This document shows positions 33,870 to 41,824 of a DNA stretch of 62,686 nt, in pieces. Both the position numbers and the translations under genes were made by a program. The DNA comes from an uncultured Actinomycetes bacterium (lineage in GTDB: Bacteria; Actinomycetota; Acidimicrobiia; Acidimicrobiales; RAAP-2). The notes below the pieces were generated by a model. That model was given only the letters and a program-made list of their open reading frames with translations, did not search any database and was not told where the DNA came from. Each line of letters starts with the position of its first letter. The stretch's first letter is position 1. The DNA is taken from the NCBI GenBank assembly GCA_903860745.1, contig CAIORQ010000081.1, positions 1-62,686 on the forward strand, given 5' to 3'.

Positions 33870-34371
33870 ATGCACGACGCCTACCAGTTGAGCCCGTGGC
33901 ACTACCGGTACACGACCCTGGTCGGTTCGGCCGTCCTGGCGGGTCTGAAGTTCATCGCGGTGTCGATCCAGATCAGGCGAATCGCCCAGTCACCCATCTA
34001 CCGGGCGCGCGCGTGGGGCAGTACCTCCTTGATCGTCGCCCTCGTGGCGGACGCCGGCGTCGTCCTCGCCCCCAGAACCTCACGGCGCTCGGCTACGAAC
34101 CGTGCCTCGGTCCGGTCGCGTTCGTCACCGTCACGTCGGTGACGACGAGTCGCATCGCGCGTTCGGGCCTTCGTCGCCCGTGGCGCCACTTCATGTCGAT
34201 CGCGGTGAACCTGATCGGCTCCGGTGGCGGTCTGAGTCTGGTCGTTCGCTGGGGCGGGGGAATGTGCCGGGTGACGCTCTGGTCCCTGTCGACCATCGCG
34301 TGGGTGACGTGGAGGCCTGGGGACTGCTGCTGGCCATCGGCGAGCAGCAGCGACCTGAGGTCGGCGCCTGA
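33870..34371 (+). pseudogene. Frameshifted small membrane-protein gene
   Basis: From ATG 33870 a coding-like frame gives a membrane protein (hydrophobic segments TTLVGSAVLAGLKFIAVSI and TSLIVALVADAGVVLAP) up to about 34072. After a C-run there, coding character shifts to the next frame (QNLTALGYEPCLGPVAFVTVTSVTTS... with further hydrophobic stretches), and near 34258 possibly to a third frame that ends at 34371 (GDALVPVDHRVGDVEAWGLLL). No single frame explains the region. Either a decaying gene or sequencing indels; family not recognised. Confidence 0.45.
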
Positions 34372-34378
34372 GGCGGGG

Positions 34379-35707
34379 TCACGCCTCCGCGGCGACGATC
34401 CTCCAGGGGTGTTCGATGAAGGCCGTGAGGGTGCGTAGGAACTGTGCGGCCAAGGCACCGTCGATGATCCGGTGGTCGGCCGAGAGCGTCATGCGCATGC
34501 GGTGCCGGGGCACGATCTGATCGCCGACGATCACTGCTTCGCGGGTCGTGGCCCCGACGGCGAGGATGGCGCCCTCGGGCGGGTTGATGATCGCGGTGAA
34601 CTCCTCGACACCGTACATGCCGAGGTTGGAGACGGTGAAGGTTCCGCCGCTCATCTGCTCGATGCTCAGTCCCTTGCCGTTGGCCTGGGCGGCCAAGGAC
34701 TTGGTCTCGGCACCGATCTCGTACACCGACTTCAGGTCGGCGTCGACGATCACGGGGACCACCAAGCCGTGCTGGGAGGCCACGGCCACGCCGACGTTGA
34801 CCCGGTTGTGCAGCTGCATGACCTTGGAGTCGTCGCCGAGGTAGGAGGCGTTGACCTCCGGGTGCTCGCGCAGGGCCAGGGCGACGGCGCGCACGATGAG
34901 GTCGTTCACGCTGACCTTGGCCAGGTCCTTGTCCACGGCCTGCTCGTTGAGGTCCGCGCGCATCTGCGTCAAGACTTCGGCGTCCGCCACCGAGGTCACG
35001 TAGAAGTGAGGGATGGTCTGGGCACTCTCTGAGAGGCGGCGCGCGATCACGCGACGAGCCTTGGTGACCGGCACTTCCTGGGAAGCGCGACGTGCGTCGA
35101 CGATCGGTCCGGTCGCGACCACGGGACGGGCCACGTGGCGAGGTGCCGGGGTCGCGGGCCCCGCCGGCGCGCCCACGAGGGAGTCGAGGTCGGCACGGAT
35201 GATGCGCCCTCCGGGGCCGCTGCCGCGGATACCCGACAAGTCGAGCCCGTGTTCACGGGCCAGGCGACGCACCAGGGGCGAGGCGAATTGGCCGTCCGCA
35301 CCCCGGTTCTCCGGGACGGCACGGCTCACGGTGCGCGACGAGCTCGCGGCGACCGCCGGAGCCGGCGAAGGAGCGGGCGAAGGAGCGGGCGATACCGACG
35401 CGGCGGGCTCGGGAGCGGGAGTTGCCTCGACCGGCGCCGGCGCGGGCGCGGGCGCCGGGGCGGGGGAGTCCTTTCCGTTGTCGAGCATCGCGATCGGCGT
35501 GCCGATGGCCACGGTGTCGCCCTCGGCCACCAAGATCTCGCTCAGGGTGCCGGCCTCGTAGGCCTCGTAGTCCATCGTCGCCTTGTCGGTCTCGATCTCC
35601 ACCAGCACGTCACCGACCTCGACTCGCTCACCCGGCTTCTTGTGCCACGCGGCGACCGCGCCCTCTTCCATCGTGTCGGACAGGCGAGGCATCTTGATTT
35701 CAATCAT
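34379..35707 (-). CDS. pdhC: 2-oxoacid dehydrogenase E2 (dihydrolipoamide acyltransferase)
   Basis: 442 residues from ATG 35707. Domains: one lipoyl domain with the lipoylated Lys42 in EIETDKATM; a long Pro/Ala linker (about 78-125); an E3/E1-binding domain (ASPLVRRLAREHGLDL...GPGGRIIRADL, about 137-175); the catalytic core ending in HRIIDGALAAQFL with catalytic His and Asp. It transfers the acyl group to CoA. Its start lies 8 bp inside the end of the E1beta gene. The likely substrate is pyruvate, judged from E1. A dihydrolipoamide dehydrogenase gene is not adjacent. Confidence 0.92.
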   Translation of the reverse strand: MIEIKMPRLSDTMEEGAVAAWHKKPGERVEVGDVLVEIETDKATMDYEAYEAGTLSEILVAEGDTVAIGTPIAMLDNGKDSPAPAPAPAPAPVEATPAPEPAASVSPAPSPAPSPAPAVAASSSRTVSRAVPENRGADGQFASPLVRRLAREHGLDLSGIRGSGPGGRIIRADLDSLVGAPAGPATPAPRHVARPVVATGPIVDARRASQEVPVTKARRVIARRLSESAQTIPHFYVTSVADAEVLTQMRADLNEQAVDKDLAKVSVNDLIVRAVALALREHPEVNASYLGDDSKVMQLHNRVNVGVAVASQHGLVVPVIVDADLKSVYEIGAETKSLAAQANGKGLSIEQMSGGTFTVSNLGMYGVEEFTAIINPPEGAILAVGATTREAVIVGDQIVPRHRMRMTLSADHRIIDGALAAQFLRTLTAFIEHPWRIVAAEA

Positions 35708-36719
35708 GGCTTTGACCAACCTTCTTGAGTCGCCGACCGACGGCCTCGAGTGTCTGGAATATAGCGTTCACCACGTCGTCGTTGGTCGGCATGGCGGCCG
35801 ATTCCAGGTTCTTGGAGTAGGGCATCGGCACTTCGGCCATCGCCACGCGCCGCACCGGTGCGTCCAGGTAGTCGAAGGCTCCGTCGGAGATCGTCGCGGC
35901 GATCTCGGCACCGATTCCGTAGGTCAGCCAGTCGTCCTCGAGGACCACGGCGGCGTGGGTCTTCTTGACCGACTCCACCAGGGTGGCGCGGTCGAGCGGA
36001 CGCAAGCTCATCAGGTCGATCACCTCGATGTCGAGCCCCTCGGACTCCGCCAGGGACTCGGCGATGTTGCGCGCCACGTAGGCCATGCGCGAGTAGCCGA
36101 TCAGGGTCAGGTCGTGTCCCTCACGGGTGATCTTGGCCTTGCCGATCTCGGCGGGGGTGTCGTCATCGGGCACGTCGCCCTTGGTGTTGTAGAGCGCCAG
36201 GTTCTCCAAGAACAGCACGGGGTCGTCGTCGCGGATGGCGGCCAGGAGCAGGGCCTTGGCGTCGGCCGGAGTGGAGGGGGCGACGACCTTCATTCCCGGG
36301 ACGAAGGCGTAGTAGAGCTCGATGTTCTGCGAGTGCGTGGCACCCAGCTGTTGTCCGCCACCACCGGGGGTGCGGATCACCAGGGGCACCTTGGCCTGGC
36401 CGCCGAACATGCCGTAGATCTTGGCCGCGTGGTTGACGATCTGGTCCAGGGCGAGCAGGGAGAAGTTGATGGTCATGATCTCGACCACGGGGCGCAGGCC
36501 CAGCATGGCCGCGCCGATGGCGGCCCCGGTGAAGCCCTCCTCGGCGATCGGGGTGTCGCGGACGCGCTTGTCCCCGAACTCCGTCAGGAGTCCCGCGGTG
36601 ATCTTGTAGGAGCCCTCGAAGACGCCGATCTCCTCACCCATCAAGAACACGTTCTCGTCTCGCAGCATCTCCTCGCGCAGGGTGTCGTGCAGTGCTTGGC
36701 GATAGGTCTTGATGGTCAT
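35700..36719 (-). CDS. pdhB: Pyruvate (2-oxoacid) dehydrogenase E1 component, beta subunit
   Basis: 339 residues, transketolase-like fold. Starts MTIKTYRQALHDTLREEMLRD; includes GEEIGVFEGSYKIT, EEGFTGAAIGAAMLGLRPVVE with the TPP-activating Glu, and the C-terminal DAPVRRVAMAEVPMPYSKNLE. With the alpha subunit it decarboxylates the 2-oxoacid and acylates the E2 lipoyl group. Overlaps E1alpha by 4 bp and E2 by 8 bp, so a tightly coupled operon alpha-beta-E2. Confidence 0.93.
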   Translation of the reverse strand: MTIKTYRQALHDTLREEMLRDENVFLMGEEIGVFEGSYKITAGLLTEFGDKRVRDTPIAEEGFTGAAIGAAMLGLRPVVEIMTINFSLLALDQIVNHAAKIYGMFGGQAKVPLVIRTPGGGGQQLGATHSQNIELYYAFVPGMKVVAPSTPADAKALLLAAIRDDDPVLFLENLALYNTKGDVPDDDTPAEIGKAKITREGHDLTLIGYSRMAYVARNIAESLAESEGLDIEVIDLMSLRPLDRATLVESVKKTHAAVVLEDDWLTYGIGAEIAATISDGAFDYLDAPVRRVAMAEVPMPYSKNLESAAMPTNDDVVNAIFQTLEAVGRRLKKVGQSHD

Positions 36720-37972
36720 CGCGCCACCTCCACGTTGTAGCGGGCGACGACGGGAAAGAGCGGGTCACCCGGCCGGCGTCGTGAGTCGTTGGCGACCGGC
36801 GTCGCGTAGTTGTAGTCGAAGAGGGTCGACACGTCGGGAACCGCGCTGGCCCGGGCGAAGGCGTCGGCGGCGTCGGCACGGGCCGTCTCCTCCTCGTCGA
36901 TGTGGCGCAGCTCGGCAGCGGTGAGGATCTTCTCCTTCACCAGACGGTTGGCCAGTGCCGGGACCGGGTCGAGCCTGGCGACCAGGGCGACCTCCTCGGG
37001 CGAGCGGTACTTCGCCGGGTCCACCACCGAGTGCCCACGAAGTCGCTCACAGACGACTTCGAGGAGGAAGGGCTTGCCGGCGCGCGCGGATTCGATGGCT
37101 CGCGAAGCGGCGTCGGCGACCAGCACCGGGTCGAGCCCGTCCACGCGCTCCGACGCCATGGCGTAGGCGGAGGCGCGCTTGTAGATCTCGGGTTCGGCGG
37201 ACGCCTTGGCGACCGTGGTGCCCATACCCAGGCCGTTGTTGATCACCACGAAGACGACCGGGAGGCTCCAGAGGGCCGCGATGTTGAGCGATTCGTGGAA
37301 GGCGCCGATGTTGGCGGTGCCGTCACCCATCGTGCACATGACGATCTCGTCGAGGCCGCGGTAGTTGATGGCCAGGGCCGCGCCCGTGGCGAGGGGGAGC
37401 TGTCCACCCACGATGCCGTAGCCGCCGAGGAGTCGATGCGTCATGTCGAACATGTGCATGGAACCGCCCCAGCCCTTCGACACCCCGTCGACGCGGCCGT
37501 AGAGCTCGGCCATCGCGTGGTTCGGGTGGATGCCGCGCATCAGGGCGTAGCCGTGCTCGCGGTAGTTGGTGAACAGGTAGTCGGTCTCGCGCAGCGCCGA
37601 CATCAAGCCGACGACGGTGGCCTCCTCGCCGAGGTTCAAGTGGCAGTAGCCCCCGATCAGGGCCTCGGTGTAGGCACGCGCGGAGCGCTCCTCGAAGCGG
37701 CGGATCAGCATCATGTCGCGGTAGAACTGGACGAGTCGGGCGCTGTCGGCCTTCTTGGTCGCCGTTCGGCGAGCGGCGGCCTTGGTCGCGCCGGCCTTGA
37801 CCGGGGCCGACGACGTCGCCACCGCCTTCTTGGCGGGTGACTTCTTGGCCACCGCCTTCTTGGCCACCGCTTTCTTGGCCACGGCTTTCTTGGCCACGGC
37901 CTTGGTCGACGAAGGGGCGACCGCCGCCTTGTCGGGTGTCGGCTTCGCGGTTCTCAACGAGTCAACAGTCAT
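36716..37972 (-). CDS. pdhA: Pyruvate dehydrogenase E1 component, alpha subunit, with a Lys/Ala-repeat N-terminal tail
   Basis: 418 residues. The enzyme part starts near residue 78 (LVQFYRDMMLIRRFEE) and shows the PDH-type signatures GGYCHLNLGEEA, KGWGGSMHMFD, and the TPP motif MGDGTANIGAFHESLN...VINN. Residues ~24-75 are an unusual disordered tail built of KAVAK/KKSPAKK-type repeats, similar in composition to histone H1 or actinobacterial HU tails and not part of normal E1alpha. ATG 37972 has GAAGGA 6 bp upstream. The divergent aquaporin gene begins 198 bp away. Confidence 0.93.
   Translation of the reverse strand: MTVDSLRTAKPTPDKAAVAPSSTKAVAKKAVAKKAVAKKAVAKKSPAKKAVATSSAPVKAGATKAAARRTATKKADSARLVQFYRDMMLIRRFEERSARAYTEALIGGYCHLNLGEEATVVGLMSALRETDYLFTNYREHGYALMRGIHPNHAMAELYGRVDGVSKGWGGSMHMFDMTHRLLGGYGIVGGQLPLATGAALAINYRGLDEIVMCTMGDGTANIGAFHESLNIAALWSLPVVFVVINNGLGMGTTVAKASAEPEIYKRASAYAMASERVDGLDPVLVADAASRAIESARAGKPFLLEVVCERLRGHSVVDPAKYRSPEEVALVARLDPVPALANRLVKEKILTAAELRHIDEEETARADAADAFARASAVPDVSTLFDYNYATPVANDSRRRPGDPLFPVVARYNVEVAR
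37841..37900 (-). repeat. Four tandem 15-bp repeats coding for KKAVA units in E1alpha
   Basis: Unit (plus strand) CTTCTTGGCCACCGC, four copies with 0-3 differences, giving KKAVA each; a degenerate fifth (KKSPA) flanks at 37826-37840. In-frame expansion or loss of units would leave the enzyme frame intact. Confidence 0.8.
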
Positions 37973-38170
37973 CGGGATTCCTTCAGCGCCATCATGGGGT
38001 AGGGGTATCTAATTCGTTTTTGAGATTAAAGATTAACCTTCCAAGCATATTAGAGATAGAAGGCGATGTCCATAGCATTCCACTGACCAACCCGTGGCCC
38101 GAGCATCACGGGCGACTCCAGTGTTGTCGCCCATAATTGGGGGATCGTGAACAGAGTGAGGAGCTCGAAC

Positions 38171-38908
38171 GTGGGAAGAAAGTTTCTGGCTGAGTTCTTC
38201 GGCACCGCGGTGTTGGTGTTCTTCGCCGTCGGTGTCGCCACCTTGATGTTCGGCTTCAAGATGGACGGGGGGAGTGTCGCCGCCGGAGTCGTGGCGACCG
38301 CGCTGACGTTCGGCCTCGTCTTGTTGGGACTGGCGTATTCACTCGGACCGATCTCGGGGTGCCACGTGAACCCGGCCGTCACCATCGGCGCCTTGGCCGC
38401 CCGTCGCCTCAGTGTCGGCGAGGCCCTGGGCTACTGGGTCGCCCAGTTCCTGGGTGGCTACGTCGGTGCCGTGCTCTTGTGGACCGTCTTGCGCCAATCG
38501 TCGCTCTACCACACGTCGACGCAGGGACTCGGCACTGATGGCTACGGGTCGGCGTCACTGATCCATCTCAGCGCCGGCGGTGCCTTCCTCGCCGAAGTCA
38601 TCTTGACGGCGCTCTTCGTCTTCGTGATCCTCGTGGTCACCGGTCCCCGGGGCAGCAGTTCCACGGCGGGTGTCGTCATCGGTCTCACCTTGACCGTGGT
38701 CCACCTGATTGGCATCCCCCTGACGGGGACGTCGGTGAACCCCGCGCGCTCCCTGGGACCGGCGCTGATCGTCGGGGGCACCGCACTCAGCCAGGTGTGG
38801 TTGTTCTTGGTGGCCCCTCTGGTGGGCGGTGTCGTAGCGGCTGTCGTCCACGCGATGCTCTATCCCACGGTGCGTCCCGACATCGTGGTCGTCGAGGTAA
38901 CTCCCTGA
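38171..38908 (+). CDS. Aquaporin (MIP family, AqpZ-like)
   Basis: 245 residues from GTG 38171, chosen because GAGGAG is 7 bp upstream and AqpZ-type proteins begin the same way (GRKFLAEFFGTAVLVFF); an in-frame GTG at 38147 is the alternative. Six membrane helices and both half-helix motifs are present: HVNPAVTIG and TSVNPARSLGPAL. The selectivity residues near them (His after LTVV, Arg in NPAR) suggest a water channel rather than a glycerol channel. Inner membrane. Confidence 0.92.
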   Translation: MGRKFLAEFFGTAVLVFFAVGVATLMFGFKMDGGSVAAGVVATALTFGLVLLGLAYSLGPISGCHVNPAVTIGALAARRLSVGEALGYWVAQFLGGYVGAVLLWTVLRQSSLYHTSTQGLGTDGYGSASLIHLSAGGAFLAEVILTALFVFVILVVTGPRGSSSTAGVVIGLTLTVVHLIGIPLTGTSVNPARSLGPALIVGGTALSQVWLFLVAPLVGGVVAAVVHAMLYPTVRPDIVVVEVTP

Positions 38909-39107
38909 CCGGAGCACCCGTGGGTGGCGAGGTCGCCGGACCCAGGGAATTATCGGCCCCAGTGCGCGGCCAGAGTGCTAGAAACGGTCCATTGGCTGCG
39001 GTCATCGTGCGTCACCGTTCGACAGCACTCGTGTTGGGGCGTTCGATCGCGTCGACACGGGTCGGGCGATGTCGGGTCGGCGACCGCTCGGGGAAGAGGG
39101 GGTTGTG

Positions 39108-39572
39108 GTGGCCTTTATCGACGTGAAGAAACTCTCCAGCATCGACAAGGTGGTGGTCGGCGCGGGGGCGGTGGGCTTGATCGCCCTGTTCCTGCCCTGG
39201 CTGGGCTAATCGTCGCCCGACGCGAGCGCGTCGCAGAGCGGCTTCGGTGCGGGACTCGGCCTGCTCGGTGCGCTCCTCATCGTCGCGACCGCGGTGTATC
39301 TCGGGATGCAGCGTTCGGGGGCTCAGATGCCCCGGACCTCGATGGGCCCGGGGGTCATCACCCTCGGGGGTTCGCTGGTCGGCACGGTACTGGTCATACT
39401 GCATTGGCTCTCGGCACCTCGCGCCAGCGTCGCCGGCGGACTCGTCACCTACGGGCCGCGCTACGGCATGATCATCGAGTTGTTGGCGGGTGTCGTCCAG
39501 GCGCTGTGCGCCCTGACCCTCTTTCGTCGATCGGGCGAGGCCGTGCCCTGGAGCAGGGAGACGAGTTCCTAG
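39108..39572 (+). pseudogene. Small membrane-protein gene interrupted by an in-frame TAA
   Basis: From GTG 39108 (GAGGGGG just upstream) the frame encodes a hydrophobic protein, reaches a TAA at 39207-39209 (codon 34, after LIALFLPWLG) and continues open and coding-like in the same frame to TAG 39570-39572. The downstream part has three more membrane segments (GLGLLGALLIVATAVYL, ITLGGSLVGTVLVILHW, MIIELLAGVVQALCAL). One substitution (TAC or TAT to TAA) would explain it. A sequencing error cannot be excluded. Family not recognised. Confidence 0.6.
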
Positions 39573-39584
39573 GAGCTGCGTGGT

Positions 39585-40007
39585 TCACTCGTCGTCTCGG
39601 CGCGTGAACTCGATGATCTCCAGGGTGTCGCCCTCGCGGATCGACTCGTGGTGGGCCTGCTGTTGACGAGTCAGTTCATCGAGTTCGGAGTCGTCGGCCA
39701 CCTCGATGCGCACCAGTTGGTCGTCAGCGCCCGGAGAGCTTCGAATGAGTTCGTCGAGTTTGAGTTGCAACGACGACTGGTGACGGCTCTGGGTGTGCTG
39801 GATGACGAACAGCATGATCAGCGCGATCGCCGTCCCGACGACGGAGAAGGCGTTCTCCCAGCGGGTCGGGAAGCCGTCCACGGCTAGGGCGACGACGGAG
39901 GTGACGACGAGGAGGCTCGCGACGACGGCGACGCCGGTTTGCGAGGACTGGTTGTCGATCCAGTGCAGGATGCGGCTGACGCGGCGACGCAATGGTGAGG
40001 CGTTCAT
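39585..40007 (-). CDS. Low-affinity iron permease family membrane protein
   Basis: 140 residues with two membrane helices (about 25-43 and 53-69). The segment WENAFSVVGTAIALIMLFV followed by IQHTQSRHQSSLQLKLDELI is the conserved core of the low affinity iron permease (Fe_permease, PF04120-like) family. The family name comes from fungal Fet4; the bacterial function is not well established. The C-terminus is acidic and helical. ATG 40007. Convergent with the interrupted gene at 39108-39572 (12 bp). Confidence 0.75.
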   Translation of the reverse strand: MNASPLRRRVSRILHWIDNQSSQTGVAVVASLLVVTSVVALAVDGFPTRWENAFSVVGTAIALIMLFVIQHTQSRHQSSLQLKLDELIRSSPGADDQLVRIEVADDSELDELTRQQQAHHESIREGDTLEIIEFTRRDDE

Positions 40008-40150
40008 GGGGATCCTTTCGGCGGTGCGCTTCGACCTGACGCGGTGATCGACACGGCGGCGACGCCCAAAGAGCGAGTAGGACCAACGTAGCGCGACGTC
40101 GTCGGTTCACGTCGCACACGTAGCGCGCCATGAGCGTGGCGCGGCCTACC

Positions 40151-40156
40151 TATTGT
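40151..40156 (+). promoter_or_regulatory. -10 element of the methyltransferase gene
   Basis: TATTGT (TANNNT) ends exactly 6 nt before ATG 40163; no SD. Confidence 0.45.
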
Positions 40157-40162
40157 GGGGTG

Positions 40163-40960
40163 ATGCCGACTCCTCGCTACACCCATGGCCACCACGAATC
40201 GGTGCTGCGAAGCCACCAGTGGCGCACCGCCGCCAACTCCGCGGGTTTCCTCCTGGCCGATCTCGGAACCGGGGATCGAGTGCTGGACGTGGGTTGTGGA
40301 CCGGGCAACATCACCGCGGACCTCGCGCAGTACGTCCCCGACGGGTCGGTGGTGGGCATCGACCTCTCCGAGGAGATCATCGCTCGCGCGACTTCGGACC
40401 ACGCCGCGACGCCCAACGTCTCGTTTCGCGTCGGCGATGTCTACGGTCTCGACGCACCCGACGGTTCCTACGACGTCGTCTACGCCCATCAGGTCCTCCA
40501 ACACCTGCACGACCCGGTGGCCGCCCTGCGAGAGATGCGTCGGGTGCTCGCCCCGGGTGGACTGTTGGCCGTTCGCGAAGCCGACTTCGGGGGCTTCTTC
40601 TGGCATCCCGCCACCCCGGCGCTCGATGAGTGGATGGAGCTCTACCACCGTGTCACCGCCCACAACGGTGCCCAGGCCGATGGGGGGCGCCACCTGCCCC
40701 AGTGGGTGCGCGGTGCCGGGTTCACCGACCTGGCGGTCACCGCCACGTCGTGGACCTTCGAGACCGCCGAGGACCGGAGCTGGTGGGGCGGACTCTGGGC
40801 CGACCGCGTGGTGCTGAGTGAATTCGCTCGTCAGGCCGTCGAGTACTCCTTGAGCACACCCGAGGAGCTCGAGACCATCGCGGCGGCCTTTCGGAGTTGG
40901 GCGACGTCCGAGGACGGACTCTTCGTCGTCCCCAGCATCGAGGTCCTGGCGCGGCCCTAG
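40163..40960 (+). CDS. SAM-dependent class I methyltransferase
   Basis: 265 residues from ATG 40163. Motif I VLDVGCGPGNITADLA, acidic residue after strand 2 (VGIDLSEE), motif post II VGDVYGLDAPDGSYDVVYAHQVLQH in pieces, and RVLAPGGLLAV are all clear. Closest to the UbiE/MenG-type small-molecule methyltransferases; substrate unknown. An ATG 33 bp upstream (40130) is in frame but lies on the far side of the -10 element. Confidence 0.88.
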   Translation: MPTPRYTHGHHESVLRSHQWRTAANSAGFLLADLGTGDRVLDVGCGPGNITADLAQYVPDGSVVGIDLSEEIIARATSDHAATPNVSFRVGDVYGLDAPDGSYDVVYAHQVLQHLHDPVAALREMRRVLAPGGLLAVREADFGGFFWHPATPALDEWMELYHRVTAHNGAQADGGRHLPQWVRGAGFTDLAVTATSWTFETAEDRSWWGGLWADRVVLSEFARQAVEYSLSTPEELETIAAAFRSWATSEDGLFVVPSIEVLARP

Positions 40961-40970
40961 TGCGATTCCT

Positions 40971-41432
40971 CTACCATCCGGAGGGGGAGCAGCCGTACTG
41001 GTCGGGCACGTAGGTCTGCGTGACCTTCATGGCGACGAAGATCTGCTCCATGCGCGTAGCGCGACCGGCGTCGGGCGCGAAGCGCGTACCGCCGAAGTGC
41101 ACCCACGTGGAGTTGGCGAAACCGATTCCGGAGTAGTACGGGCCCTCCATCGACCAGTTGCCGTTCACCTCGCAGATCGCGACCCGCTGCCACATCTGGA
41201 CGAATTCGTGCAGCGTGACGTGGAAGTTCGTCGCGATGTCGGTCACGGCGTGCTGGGTCTCGAGTTCGAGACGGACTCGCTGCAGGGCGAGACGGTGGCG
41301 CGCGAGGGCCACCGGGCTGAGCGTGGCGTGCGCCGGGTGGGCCTTCACGTGGTGCTGGCTCGCTCCAGCCGGCGATACCGGGGTGGCCACGCTCACGAGC
41401 GCGACCGCGAGGGTCATCAAGGTACGTCGCAC
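40971..41432 (-). CDS. Secreted Rpf-like transglycosylase
   Basis: 153 residues from GTG 41432 (AGGAGA, 6-nt spacing; the open frame extends upstream but without SD). Residues 1-26 are a signal peptide (RRTLMTLAVALVSVATPVSP). After a His/Ala linker and a helical stretch, the C-terminal ~75 residues (WQRVAICEVNGNWSMEG...YYSGIGFANSTWVHFGG) match the resuscitation-promoting-factor lysozyme-like fold; the Glu in CEVNGNW is the expected catalytic acid. The domain is shortened, ending at GCSPSGW. It probably cleaves peptidoglycan in growth or reactivation. Confidence 0.8.
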   Translation of the reverse strand: MRRTLMTLAVALVSVATPVSPAGASQHHVKAHPAHATLSPVALARHRLALQRVRLELETQHAVTDIATNFHVTLHEFVQMWQRVAICEVNGNWSMEGPYYSGIGFANSTWVHFGGTRFAPDAGRATRMEQIFVAMKVTQTYVPDQYGCSPSGW

Positions 41433-41824
41433 GACAAATCTCCTAGTCCGAGTTCGCCGCGGCACGTTCCGAGGCCCGAGGGCTCTGGCAGCGTGACGAG
41501 ACGACACTCGTTTCATGGTCACCCGTATCGGGTCGTACAGGTTGCTTGCTCTGCATAAAGACGCAAACAACAAAGCAGTAGTTTCTGCGTGACCATTCTA
41601 CGACAGGAGAGTGAATTCGACACGCCCAGGAGGAGCGTTGTTGCATGATAAATATTGATTAATCTGCAGTTTTAAGGCCACGAACAATATTCGTGATTCA
41701 CGTCATCTCGGAAGCAGAATTCGACCCGTTGACTCGCGACAAACCCCAGATGAGGCCCTGAATCTGCAAGATAATGCGGCAAATGAACAAATAACCAGAA
41801 TCGGACGGCGTCGAAGGCCTCCGC
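41433..41824. other. AT-richer intergenic region with a palindrome
   Basis: 392 bp between the Rpf-like gene and the PadR gene with no convincing ORF. It is much richer in A+T than its surroundings at 41560-41800. It holds CACGAA-CAATA-TTCGTG (41679-41695), a 17-bp inverted repeat that could be an operator, and a small ACGAG/CTCGT hairpin near 41500. The segment 41433-41600 would be a long 5' leader of the Rpf-like gene; I looked for c-di-AMP (ydaO) riboswitch motifs there and did not see them. Confidence 0.5.

Noticed and set aside
35340-35460. CRISPR-like or tandem repeat in the E2 gene
   Set aside because: The repetition codes for the Pro/Ala interdomain linker usual in E2 proteins.
41433-41600. 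c-di-AMP (ydaO) riboswitch before the Rpf-like gene
   Set aside because: I looked for the conserved purine-rich core segments and could not match them on the minus strand; similarity was limited to short GGGTGACC-like pieces.
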